Source: Chryseobacterium ureilyticum (GTDB lineage Bacteria > Bacteroidota > Bacteroidia > Flavobacteriales > Weeksellaceae). From it: a DNA stretch of 64,000 bases. Below the pieces are notes generated by a model. The model ran no database searches. It was not told where the DNA came from and saw only the letters and a program-made list of their open reading frames with translations. Location of the stretch: positions 496,001 to 560,000 of the forward strand of contig NZ_FTOL01000003.1 in the NCBI RefSeq assembly GCF_900156735.1, in the 5' to 3' direction. A program made the translations under genes and the position numbers. The stretch's first letter is position 1. Every line of letters begins with the position of its first letter. This document shows positions 17,576 to 26,800 of the stretch, piece after piece.

Positions 17576-20521
17576 ATGATTAATAAAAAATTAATTAATT
17601 CTAAAATTTGGATACCACCTGTGGCAGCGTTTTTCTTAGGAATTGTAAGTGTAAGCGGGCAGAATTCCAAACCTAAAAAAGATACACTTAAAGAAAAAGA
17701 AATCGATGAAGTAGTGGTTGTTGCTTATGGTAAAGCTAAAAGAAATAGCTATACAGGTTCAGTGGCTACTATCTCCAGCGATAAAATCAATAACAGACCG
17801 GTAACCAATATTACAAAGGCATTGGACGGACAGGTGCCAGGTGTGCAAATCACAGGTGCTTCAGGACAGCCGGGAGCCATTTCTACTATCCGAATCAGAG
17901 GAGTTGGCTCTGTAAGTGCCTCAAGTGATCCTCTATACGTAGTGGACGGAATTCCTTTTGATGGAAATTTAAATTCAATAAGCCCAAGTGATATTGAATC
18001 TATCAGTGTACTGAAAGATGCTACGGCAAGTGCATTATATGGTTCAAGAGGAGCAAACGGGATTATCATCATTACAACAAAATCCGGTAAAAAAGGCGAG
18101 GCTAAGGTAAATTTTAACATCAGCCAGGGATTTTCTAACCGAGCAGTAAAAGATTATGAACAGGTAAATACTGATCAATATTTTCAATTGTATTGGGAGG
18201 CGATGAGAAACGGATATCAGTCTAAGCAAATTTCTGCACAACAGGCTGGGCAGATGGCTTCAGATAATCTTATTTACGGTCCAGGAGGTTTGTCTATCAA
18301 TCCTTATGGAGCTAATTATCCTAAGCCAGTAGGACCAGATGGAAAATTATTACCAGGTGCAAAAGCATTGTGGAATGATGACTGGAGAGATATTTTACAA
18401 AGAGTAGCTTCCAGAAATCAGGTAGATTTAGATATTAGTGGCGGAAGTGATAAAAGTAATTATTTCTTTTCATTAGGATATCTTGATGATAAAGGTATGG
18501 CAATTGAATCCGGATTCAAAAGATATAATACCAGATTAAAGATCAATTCTGAAGTAAAAAGCTGGTTGAATGTTGGAGTGAATTTAAGCTATACCAACAG
18601 TATTCAGCAGGCGCCTCCTTCATCAGATTCTAAAGCAAGTAATATCATTCATGCTGCAAGATCTATTCCTTCGTTCTATCCTTATTATGAAAGAAATGAT
18701 GACGGGTCTTATGTATTGGATAAAGAAGGAAATAAAATTTATGATTTTGGTAAATACAGACCTACGGCGGCTCTTCAGAATCAGAATGCTGCGGCAAGTT
18801 TACCATTGGATAAGAATGAGAATAAGGAAGATAACTTCTCTGGAAAAGGGTTTATGGAACTTACTTTCCTTCCGGAATTGAAGTTCAGATCGAGCTTTTC
18901 TGTAGATCTAGTGAATTATAACGGTCATTTATATTCCAATCCGCTTTTAGGACAAGGTTCTGAAATCGGAGGTTCGGTGACAAGATCGAACAACAGAACG
19001 CTTTCTTATACTACCAGTAATATTTTGACGTACGATAAGAGATTTGGTAAACATCACGTTAATGTTTTAGCGGGACATGAATTTTATAAATATGATTACC
19101 AGACTATTTCAGGAACAAGAAATAATTTCTCTCTTCCTTATTACTATGAGCCGGATGCGGCTTCTTTATTGGTGAGCTTCAGTGGAAACAGTGATAAATT
19201 AAGCTTATTGAGTTTCCTTGGGAAAGTAGAGTATGATTATGCTAATAAATATTTCATATCAGCTTCAGGAAGAGCCGATGCATCTTCAAGATTCTCTCCT
19301 GATAACAGATGGGGTAGATTCTGGTCAGTAGGAGGTTCTTGGAAAGTTTCCAATGAAGACTTTATTAAGGACCTGAATTTCTTCAACCTTTTAACACTAC
19401 GTGCGAGTTATGGTGGACAAGGAAATGATAAGTTGCTAAGACCAAATGGATTACCTCTTTACTATGCTTATCAGGAGCTGTATAGAAATCAAAATCTTGG
19501 TGGTGAGGCGGGAACAACATTGGAAAAGGCAAGAACTGAAGATTTGAAATGGGAAACCAATCTTAACCTGAATGTGGGACTTGAGTTTGCAATTCTTAAT
19601 AACAGAATTAAAGGTAATATCGAATATTTCCAGAGAAAAAGCCAGGATCTTTTGTTTAACATGCCTGTAGCCCCATCTGTGGGAATCAGTGATTTTCCTA
19701 TGAATATCGGAACGATTAAAAATACAGGATTTGAGTTTTCATTATTTACAACCCCTATAAGAAATGATAATTTCCAATGGAATGTAGATTTGAACTTAAG
19801 TACTTTGAATAATACAATCACCAAGTTACCTGCAGGTTCTATAGTGTCAGGAACAACCAAACTATTAAGGGAAGGAGGTTCTGTATATGACTTCTTTATC
19901 CCGGAATGGGTGGGAGTAGATCCTACTAATGGAAATCCGCTATGGAAGACTATTTATAAGGATGCTAATGGCAATTCAGTAGAAGGAACAACTTCAGAAT
20001 ACGGTAAAGCAGTAAAAACATTACAGGGATCTGCATTGCCAAAAGTAACAGGGGGAATCAGTACAAGTATTACGTATAAAAACTTTGATTTTTCAGGATT
20101 GCTGACATTTAAGATCGGTGGGAAAATCCTGGATACGGATTATACTTCTATCATGCATAATGGTAGCGCAGGAGGACGTTCATGGAGTGCAGAAATGCTG
20201 AACAGATGGACTCCGGAAAACCGTTACACAGATGTTCCTGCTTTGAGTACAACAACAAATAACTGGACTTCAACGTCTTCAAGATTTTTATATTCAGGGA
20301 CATATGCGAGACTTAAAAATGTGAGCTTAGGATATACTCTTCCATCTGATTATTTTGAAAAAATAGGACTTAAAAAGTTCAGAATTTATGTACAGGCAGA
20401 AAACCTTCTGACTTTCTACAAACATAAAGGAATGGACCCTGAGCAAGCGTTGGATGGTACAACATATTACAGATATCCGGCAATGAGAACGATCACTTTT
20501 GGCCTTCAGGCAACTCTTTAA
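17576..20521 (+). CDS. SusC-type TonB-linked transporter under SAM control
   Basis: This 981-residue outer-membrane importer of the SusC/RagA family has a signal peptide ending VSVSGQ and a TonB box in EIDEVVVVAYG. The plug has ITKALDGQVPGVQITGASG, DPLYVVDGIPFDGN and GSRGANGIIIITTKSG. The barrel ends in TITFGLQATL. A TTG six bases upstream (17570) is in frame, but the ATG at 17576 gives a normal signal peptide. It is the first gene after the SAM riboswitch, and susD follows 17 bp later. The regulation points to methionine, a methionine-rich peptide or another sulfur compound as substrate. That is an inference. Confidence 0.94.
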   Translation: MINKKLINSKIWIPPVAAFFLGIVSVSGQNSKPKKDTLKEKEIDEVVVVAYGKAKRNSYTGSVATISSDKINNRPVTNITKALDGQVPGVQITGASGQPGAISTIRIRGVGSVSASSDPLYVVDGIPFDGNLNSISPSDIESISVLKDATASALYGSRGANGIIIITTKSGKKGEAKVNFNISQGFSNRAVKDYEQVNTDQYFQLYWEAMRNGYQSKQISAQQAGQMASDNLIYGPGGLSINPYGANYPKPVGPDGKLLPGAKALWNDDWRDILQRVASRNQVDLDISGGSDKSNYFFSLGYLDDKGMAIESGFKRYNTRLKINSEVKSWLNVGVNLSYTNSIQQAPPSSDSKASNIIHAARSIPSFYPYYERNDDGSYVLDKEGNKIYDFGKYRPTAALQNQNAAASLPLDKNENKEDNFSGKGFMELTFLPELKFRSSFSVDLVNYNGHLYSNPLLGQGSEIGGSVTRSNNRTLSYTTSNILTYDKRFGKHHVNVLAGHEFYKYDYQTISGTRNNFSLPYYYEPDAASLLVSFSGNSDKLSLLSFLGKVEYDYANKYFISASGRADASSRFSPDNRWGRFWSVGGSWKVSNEDFIKDLNFFNLLTLRASYGGQGNDKLLRPNGLPLYYAYQELYRNQNLGGEAGTTLEKARTEDLKWETNLNLNVGLEFAILNNRIKGNIEYFQRKSQDLLFNMPVAPSVGISDFPMNIGTIKNTGFEFSLFTTPIRNDNFQWNVDLNLSTLNNTITKLPAGSIVSGTTKLLREGGSVYDFFIPEWVGVDPTNGNPLWKTIYKDANGNSVEGTTSEYGKAVKTLQGSALPKVTGGISTSITYKNFDFSGLLTFKIGGKILDTDYTSIMHNGSAGGRSWSAEMLNRWTPENRYTDVPALSTTTNNWTSTSSRFLYSGTYARLKNVSLGYTLPSDYFEKIGLKKFRIYVQAENLLTFYKHKGMDPEQALDGTTYYRYPAMRTITFGLQATL

Positions 20522-20538
20522 TCTTTAAAATTGAAACA

Positions 20539-22032
20539 ATGAAAAAATTAAAATATTTATCTTTTGCTCTGATTGGATTATGGTCATTGACAAGCTGTGA
20601 AAGCGAACTGGATACGGCTCCTACAGATCAATCCAACAGTACAGAGGTTTTCAAAACAGCAGAAAGTGCTGAAACAGTTATCAACGGAACCTGGGCAAAA
20701 TTCAATAATGACGGGACAACATTTGCGAACATTGGTTTTTCAACTGTTATGAGAGCAAGTGATGCAATGGGAAGCGATGTGGCTGTATTGACCAACAAAT
20801 ATGGTTTTGCAACTACTTATACTTTTTCCGAAATGGAAAATAGAACTGCTGGTCGCCCGTTATTTATTTGGGGAATGCTTTATTCTGCAATTAATAACAT
20901 GAATAATGTTATTGCAAAAATTGACGCGACAGAAGGCAGTCAGGAAAAAAAGAACCAGGTGAAAGGTCAGGCAAAGGCATTGCGTGCTTTTTGTTATCTT
21001 AATATTGCCAGCTTCTATCAGTTTAGTTACCTTAAAGATAAGTCTGCATTAACGGCTCCGATTTATACAGAACCTTCTGCGATCACTACAGTTGGAAAAA
21101 GCAAATCCAGTCTTGAAGATATTTATACTTTGATCAAAAGTGATCTTACAGATGCAGACAACTTATTGAAAGATTATACAAGAAACAATAAGGATAAGAT
21201 CAACAGAAATGTTGTTAACGGAATTTTAGCGAGAGTTTATCTGAATACCGGAGAATGGAGCAAAGCTGCAGCGTCTGCAAAGATTGCTAAAGAAGGATAT
21301 CCTTTAATGGCTCCGGAAAAATATAAAGATGGCTTCAATGATATTACCAATGTAGAATGGATCTGGGGACACGCTCAGACTCAGGAACAGTCGGATGCAA
21401 GTTATGCTTTCCACTATCTTGATGTATCTTCATCAGGAAGTTTTTACTACAGTTTTATGGCTGATCCATACTTTAAGGCTTTATTTGATACCAATGATAT
21501 CAGATACCAGTTGTTCTCATGGGATAATCTGCCTTCAAGAGAAGGGTTGCTGAAATATGCGAAATTTAAATTTAAGCCTACCCTTATCGGAGATATTGTG
21601 TATATGAGAGCTGCTGAAATGTACCTTATTGAGGCGGAAGCAGAGGCAAGAAGTGGAAATGTATCTCAGGCGGTAACAGTTCTGAACCAATTAAAATCAG
21701 CAAGACATGCTAATACTTACAGTGGTTCACTGGCTCAGAATAATGTAATAGATGAAATTCTGATCGAAAGAAGAAAAGAATTGTTTGGAGAAGGTTTCTC
21801 TCTTTCAGATATTATCAGAACACAGGGAACAGTAGTAAGAAAACCTTATGTAGATACAGAAGGAAAACCTATCAAAGTTCAGATTACGACTCCGAACGGA
21901 ACTGTAAAAACGGTTGATGGAAGAGGACATTCTATCTTCAATTTCCCTGATAAAACAGAATTTGTACCGAACAGCAGATATTATTTATTCAGTATTCCAC
22001 AAAAAGAATTTGAGAATAACCCGAATTTATAA
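20539..22032 (+). CDS. SusD/RagB-type lipoprotein, partner of SAM-regulated SusC
   Basis: This 497-residue surface lipoprotein has a lipobox ending at Cys20 (SLTSCESELD) followed by acidic residues. The TPR motif region (GQAKALRAFCYLNIASFYQF) and the C-terminal signature (YMRAAEMYLIEAEAEARSGN and LIERRKELFGEGFSLSDIIR) place it in the RagB/SusD family. It would form the lid that captures substrate for the SusC barrel encoded just upstream. The operon ends in the terminator at 22065-22088. Confidence 0.94.
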   Translation: MKKLKYLSFALIGLWSLTSCESELDTAPTDQSNSTEVFKTAESAETVINGTWAKFNNDGTTFANIGFSTVMRASDAMGSDVAVLTNKYGFATTYTFSEMENRTAGRPLFIWGMLYSAINNMNNVIAKIDATEGSQEKKNQVKGQAKALRAFCYLNIASFYQFSYLKDKSALTAPIYTEPSAITTVGKSKSSLEDIYTLIKSDLTDADNLLKDYTRNNKDKINRNVVNGILARVYLNTGEWSKAAASAKIAKEGYPLMAPEKYKDGFNDITNVEWIWGHAQTQEQSDASYAFHYLDVSSSGSFYYSFMADPYFKALFDTNDIRYQLFSWDNLPSREGLLKYAKFKFKPTLIGDIVYMRAAEMYLIEAEAEARSGNVSQAVTVLNQLKSARHANTYSGSLAQNNVIDEILIERRKELFGEGFSLSDIIRTQGTVVRKPYVDTEGKPIKVQITTPNGTVKTVDGRGHSIFNFPDKTEFVPNSRYYLFSIPQKEFENNPNL

Positions 22033-22064
22033 TCTATAGTCCATAATTAGATTTGATTTTTTAG

Positions 22065-22088
22065 CCACCGCTTTTGCGGTGGTTTTTG
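22065..22088 (+). terminator. Terminator of the SAM-regulated susCD operon
   Basis: A 7-bp GC stem (22065-22071 with 22076-22082) with a TTTT loop is followed by a T run, 33 bp after the susD stop. Confidence 0.88.
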
Positions 22089-22108
22089 TTTTTACAAAAG
22101 GTTTTAAA

Positions 22109-22573
22109 TTATTTACCTCGAGATCTGTAATAGACCAGAGAATCAAAAGTCTTCATAAATTTATTGAAGCTGATACTCTTTACACTGTCAAATTTTTCTC
22201 TTTCCCCAATAAAATAACGGTATTGCATTGATAACAGCCTTTTATTAGTCCTGATTTTAAACCTATCGGACATATAAATAGAATTAACTCTTCGTCCTAT
22301 TTTTGTATTGTCATTGATAAGGTAAATCTGATTCTTGTCAAAGCTTTCTCTTAAAATAGCCCAGTCCTTTTCTGTTAATTTAAATCTAAGAGTATCAGAA
22401 GTATCCGGTTCGATCAGAAGATCCGATGTATAAATATCAGTTCCAAGAACTGTAGAAAGGTTTCTAACTGGGGTTAAAATAGTAATGTCATTACCTAATA
22501 TTTCCTTTTCCTCACATGAAAATGTAATAAAACAGAAAGATATAAGAAGGGCTTTTATATTAAAATATTTCAT
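22109..22573 (-). CDS. Hypothetical lipoprotein, 154 aa
   Basis: I do not recognise a family. The N-terminus is a lipoprotein signal with the lipobox Cys at residue 20 (CFITFSCEEKE). The acidic residues right after Cys resemble the flavobacterial surface-export signal, so it may sit on the outer face of the outer membrane. The rest has mixed alpha/beta composition with several Arg and Tyr. It follows the 191-aa lipoprotein gene on the same strand with a 67-bp gap, so the two may be co-transcribed. Confidence 0.65.
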   Translation of the reverse strand: MKYFNIKALLISFCFITFSCEEKEILGNDITILTPVRNLSTVLGTDIYTSDLLIEPDTSDTLRFKLTEKDWAILRESFDKNQIYLINDNTKIGRRVNSIYMSDRFKIRTNKRLLSMQYRYFIGEREKFDSVKSISFNKFMKTFDSLVYYRSRGK

Positions 22574-22640
22574 TTAAATGTTGAATGTTTGTAGAGTTAT
22601 ATAAAGAATAAAAAGTAATATCTAAGTCATTAATTTATTT

Positions 22641-23216
22641 CTAAAACTTAACCTGTATACTATCCTTGATCACAAAATCATCCAGATAAATTTTATATTG
22701 TTCGTCCTTCCTGCATTCCAGCATTTTTTGTAACATTTCTAAATTATATGGAGTATTTAAAATATCTCTCATTTTGCTGAAACAAGTCTTGTATTCCTTA
22801 TTTAAGACGAAGTTATTGTTGAATTTATATTCCAGCTGTTTTGTACTTTTTTTCTTGACGAATATCGCGGTAGGAAACAATGTCTTAATGTCATTTGGCG
22901 AAGCACTTGGACTTAAAGAAGAATTGATGGAGTCAATTTGTTTAGAAAAAACAGTTTGTTCTTGGTTGACAAGATATGCATTCACAGGTTTGTTCTCTTC
23001 AAGTTTTTCACTTCCCGAATGCTTCCCGTCAAAGTTCAATGTTTTGGAGATAATAACCAGGAAATCCTCATTGGTGTCATTATGCAACATCAAGTTGATC
23101 TTATTTTCTTTCTTCTCAAACGAATAAGATAATTCTATTCTATCACTATTGTTTTTTGTACAGGAAATAACACACAATAAAAATGATAATAAAATAAGGT
23201 GTTTGAATAATTTCAT
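22641..23216 (-). CDS. Hypothetical lipoprotein, 191 aa
   Basis: I do not recognise a family. A lipoprotein signal ends at Cys19 (LLCVISCTKNN). The first half (RIELSYSFEKKENKINLMLHNDT) looks like a beta-sandwich. Two cysteines occur near the C-terminus (YKTCFSKM and MLECRKDE). A minus-strand TACCTTTG box at 23258-23265 lies upstream and supports the start. Antisense ORFs across it have no family features and are shadows. Confidence 0.65.
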   Translation of the reverse strand: MKLFKHLILLSFLLCVISCTKNNSDRIELSYSFEKKENKINLMLHNDTNEDFLVIISKTLNFDGKHSGSEKLEENKPVNAYLVNQEQTVFSKQIDSINSSLSPSASPNDIKTLFPTAIFVKKKSTKQLEYKFNNNFVLNKEYKTCFSKMRDILNTPYNLEMLQKMLECRKDEQYKIYLDDFVIKDSIQVKF

Positions 23217-23257
23217 GGGTAAAATTCGGATGAGATAAATAAGCCTGTTTGATTTTA

Positions 23258-23265
23258 CAAAGGTA
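23258..23265 (-). promoter_or_regulatory. -7 box (TACCTTTG) of the 191-aa lipoprotein gene
   Basis: An exact match to TAnnTTTG on the minus strand, 42 bases before the ATG. Confidence 0.5.
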
Positions 23266-23325
23266 AGAACATTATTTTGGGATCACAGAAAATTAGGAAA
23301 TGATATTGGTTTTGGTAACAGATAA

Positions 23326-23357
23326 ATATAGTTTGATAGTAAATACTAAAACTATAT
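23326..23357. repeat. AT-rich inverted repeat upstream of the metal island
   Basis: Outer arms ATATAGTTT (23326-23334) and AAACTATAT (23349-23357), with inner arms TAGT and ACTA, form 13 bp of stem with a 2-base bulge. It ends 39 bp before the -7 box at 23396 and is a candidate operator. Confidence 0.4.
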
Positions 23358-23395
23358 TAAAGACTTCAGGATTCACCCATTTTATAAAAAATCTT

Positions 23396-23403
23396 TACCT
23401 TTG
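23396..23403 (+). promoter_or_regulatory. -7 box (TACCTTTG) for the DUF6660-type gene
   Basis: An exact TAnnTTTG box sits 6 bp before the ATG at 23409, implying a nearly leaderless message. Confidence 0.5.
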
Positions 23404-23408
23404 TCACA

Positions 23409-23735
23409 ATGAACTTCTTAAGATGGATATTGGCAATTTATTTCATGGCGTTATCACTGATGCCATGTGAAGATGTGTCCCGTCTTTCTTCGGATTCAGA
23501 AGGTCAGAAGATTTCATTAAGTATTCACGGAGCACATTCTACAGAAAACGGAGATATTTGTTCGCCACTTTGTGCATGCAGCTGCTGCCAGATTACGGTT
23601 TCAGCATTTAAAATGGATCCTTTATTGGAGATTCCTGAGCAAGTTCCTGCTTATTTTTCAAAAAAGATCTTATTTCATAAAAACGACTTTGCCTATCAGG
23701 TATACGATCCTATCTGGCAACCTCCTAAGATTTAA
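23409..23735 (+). CDS. Small Cys-rich exported protein (DUF6660-like)
   Basis: This 108-residue protein has an N-terminal hydrophobic segment (LRWILAIYFMALSLMPC) and a dense Cys cluster CSPLCACSCCQ near residue 55. The C-terminal part ends YDPIWQPPKI. I believe it matches the DUF6660 family often seen before CzcA-type pumps, but that name is from memory. The cysteines suggest soft-metal binding in the periplasm or membrane. It is the first gene of the metal efflux island. The 139-bp gap to czcA holds a second promoter, so it may be transcribed separately. Confidence 0.75.
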   Translation: MNFLRWILAIYFMALSLMPCEDVSRLSSDSEGQKISLSIHGAHSTENGDICSPLCACSCCQITVSAFKMDPLLEIPEQVPAYFSKKILFHKNDFAYQVYDPIWQPPKI

Positions 23736-23748
23736 TTTTTATTGATTT

Positions 23749-23769
23749 TTAGAAAGTTATGCTTTCTAA
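23749..23769. repeat. Hairpin TTAGAAAG / CTTTCTAA
   Basis: Perfect 8-bp arms (23749-23756 and 23762-23769) with a 5-base loop lie just after the DUF6660-like gene. There is no T run, so it is a weak terminator candidate at best. Confidence 0.4.
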
Positions 23770-23774
23770 GCCTA

Positions 23775-23811
23775 CTTGAAACTTTGCAATACCATTGCAG
23801 AGGTTTTCAAG
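23775..23811 (+). promoter_or_regulatory. Putative Fur-family operator of the czc operon
   Basis: The core is TGCAAT-ACC-ATTGCA (23785-23799), flanked by CTTGAAA and TTTTCAAG, which extend the dyad to about 16 bp per arm. Its centre (23792) is 21 bp before the first base of the -7 box at 23813. The first 25 bases recur with two mismatches at 31861-31885. Confidence 0.65.
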
Positions 23812-23812
23812 A

Positions 23813-23820
23813 TATTTTTG
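23813..23820 (+). promoter_or_regulatory. -7 box (TATTTTTG) of the czc operon
   Basis: An exact TAnnTTTG box lies directly after the palindrome and 55 bp before the GTG start of the pump gene. Confidence 0.55.
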
Positions 23821-23874
23821 CTGCAGTATTTTATGCTGTGTGCATTTATTTTCAATATAAATTAAATAAAAATC

Positions 23875-26800
23875 GTGTTAGATAAAATCATAAAATTCAG
23901 TATCAAAAACAAGGTGATCATTGGTGTTATGACCTTGTTGTTGGTCATTTGGGGTGCCTGGAGTGCTACAAAATTACCCATAGATGCGGTGCCGGATATT
24001 ACCAATAATCAGGTTCAGATCATTACGGCATGTCCTACATTGGCAGGGCAGGAAGTAGAACAGCTAGTAACCTTTCCCATTGAACAAAGTATTGCTAATG
24101 TTCCGGATATTCAGGAAACGAGAAGTATTTCCAGATTCGGACTTTCTGTAATTACCGTAGTTTTTAAAGAGAATGTAGACATCTATTTTGCCAGACAATT
24201 GATCAATGAACAATTAAAAAATGCTGTCGAAGAAATACCTAAAGGTGTCGGAACTCCAGAACTGGCTCCTGTAAGTACAGGTCTTGGAGAAGTGTATCAA
24301 TACATTCTTCACCCTAAAAAAGGAAGCGAAAAGAAATACAATGCCAAAGAACTCAGAACCATGCAGGACTGGATTGTCCGAAGACAGCTTAACGGAACAC
24401 CGGGAGTAGCTGAGATCAACAGTTTTGGAGGTGAATTAAAACAATACGAAGTTGCCATAGATCCTAACAGGTTGAAAGCAATGGGAACAAGTATTACCGA
24501 AATTTTTACAGCTCTTGAAAAAAATAATCAGAATACAGGAGGTGCCTATATTGATAAAAAGCCAAATGCCTATTTTATCCGTGGAATTGGTCTTGTAACG
24601 TCTCTTGAAGATATTAAGAATATTGCTGTTAAAAATGAAACAGGAAGCGTTCCTATTTTTATAAAAGATGTTGCAGATGTTCGTTTAGGGAGCGCTGTGC
24701 GTTACGGAGCTTTGACTTATGATGGAAAAGTAGACGCTGTAGGAGGTGTCGTAATGATGCTGAAAGGAGCAAACAGTAATGAAGTTGTAAATAATATCAA
24801 AGAAAAAATACCCACCATTCAGAAATCGCTACCTGATGATGTGGTGATAGAACCATTTTTGGATAGAACAGACTTAGTAGGAAGAGCGATCAGTACCGTT
24901 GAGAAAAACCTCATCGAAGGAGCCCTGATTGTTATTTTCGTTCTCGTTATTTTCCTTGGAAATCTGAGAGCCGGGCTTATTGTGGCTTCGGCAATTCCGC
25001 TTTCTCTTTTATTTGCTTTGGGAATGATGAATGTCTTTGGAGTAAGTGCCAACCTGATGAGCCTTGGAGCAATAGACTTCGGGTTGATCGTAGATGGAGC
25101 AGTTATTATTGTAGAAGCAACCTTACATCATTTAGGCTTAAGAAAATCCACCCGTGCATTGACGCAATCTGAAATGGATGAAGAAGTATTCCTTTCCGCC
25201 TCGAAGATCAGAAACAGTGCAGCATTTGGTGAAATCATTATCCTGATTGTATATATCCCGATCCTTACATTGGCTGGAGTAGAAGGTAAAATGTTTACTC
25301 CGATGGCGAAAACCGTAGGATTTGCAATCTTGGGAGCTTTGATTCTTTCATTGACATATATTCCGATGATGAGCGCCTTGTTTTTATCCAAAAAAATATC
25401 ACACAAGGAAACATTCTCAGATAAAATGATGAATCGTTTACAAAGGATTTATCAGCCATTACTACACAAAGCGATTAAAGTAAAATATATTGTCGTTTCA
25501 GCTACAGCAGTTGTTTTTCTTATATCAGCTTTTACATTTAAAAATATGGGTGGGGAATTTATTCCTCAATTACAGGAAGGAGATTTTGCTTTCCATTGCA
25601 TATTACCACAGGGAAGCTCACTTAGTCAGAGTATAGAGACTTCAATGCAGGCTTCCAGAATCATTAAACAATTCGATGAGGTGAAAATGGTAGTCGGAAA
25701 AACCGGATCCGCCGAAGTTCCTACAGACCCGATGCCGCCGGAAGCTACCGATATGATCGTCGTATTAAAGCCACAAAGCGAGTGGAAAACAAAAAAATCT
25801 TACAACGAACTGGCAGATGAGATCAGTGAAAAATTAGAAACCATTCCAGGGGTGTTTTTTGAGAAAAACCAGCCTATCCAGATGCGTTTTAATGAATTAA
25901 TGACCGGGATCAGACAGGATGTAGCCGTAAAGATCTTTGGAGAAAACCTTGATTCACTGGCGGTATATGCTGATAAAGTAGGAAAGATCATTCAGACCGT
26001 TGATGGAGCTACCGCACCTCAGATTGAAAGGGTAAGTGGGCTTCCTCAGATCAATGTACAATATGACAGAACAAGAATTGCCAACTACGGATTAAATATA
26101 GAAGATGTAAACAATGCCGTGAGTACAGCCTTTGCAGGAAAATCGGCAGGGCAGGTTTTTGAAAATGAAAGACGTTTTGATCTGGTTGTACGTTTGGACA
26201 GTCTTCACAGAACCGATATTTCTGATGTTAATAACTTAATGATCACTTCTGCAACAGGAGCTCAGATTCCGTTATCCCAGGTTGCGAATGTAAGTTACAA
26301 GCTCGGTCCGGCACAGATTAGCCGTGAACAAGGGAAGCGTAGAATTGTAATAGGATTTAACGTTAAAGATCGTGATGTTCAAAGTGTGGTGAAAGATATT
26401 CAGACTAAATTAGATAAGGTGAAATTACCTTCAGGATATTACTTTACCTACGGCGGACAGTTCGAAAATCTTCAGGAAGCAAGTAAACGTTTAATGATTG
26501 CTGTTCCCGTATCGCTATTGCTTATTTTCATGCTGTTGTATTTTACATTCAAATCATTCAAGCAGGCAGCTTTGATCTTTACAGCCATTCCAATGAGTGC
26601 GATCGGAGGTGTATTTGCTTTGATCGTAAGAGATATGCCATTCAGTATCAGTGCCGGAATCGGGTTCATCGCCTTATTTGGAGTTGCCGTTCTTAACGGA
26701 ATTGTATTGATTGGAACTTTTAATCAGCTCGAAAAAGAAGGAGAAAAAGACATTTTAAAACGTGTTTTTGAAGGAACCAAAACAAGGTTGAGACCCGTTC

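Noticed and set aside
22774..23132. Plus-strand ORFs of 117 and 64 codons opposite the 191-aa lipoprotein gene
   Set aside because: The minus-strand gene has a signal peptide, lipobox and promoter. The opposite frames have none of these.
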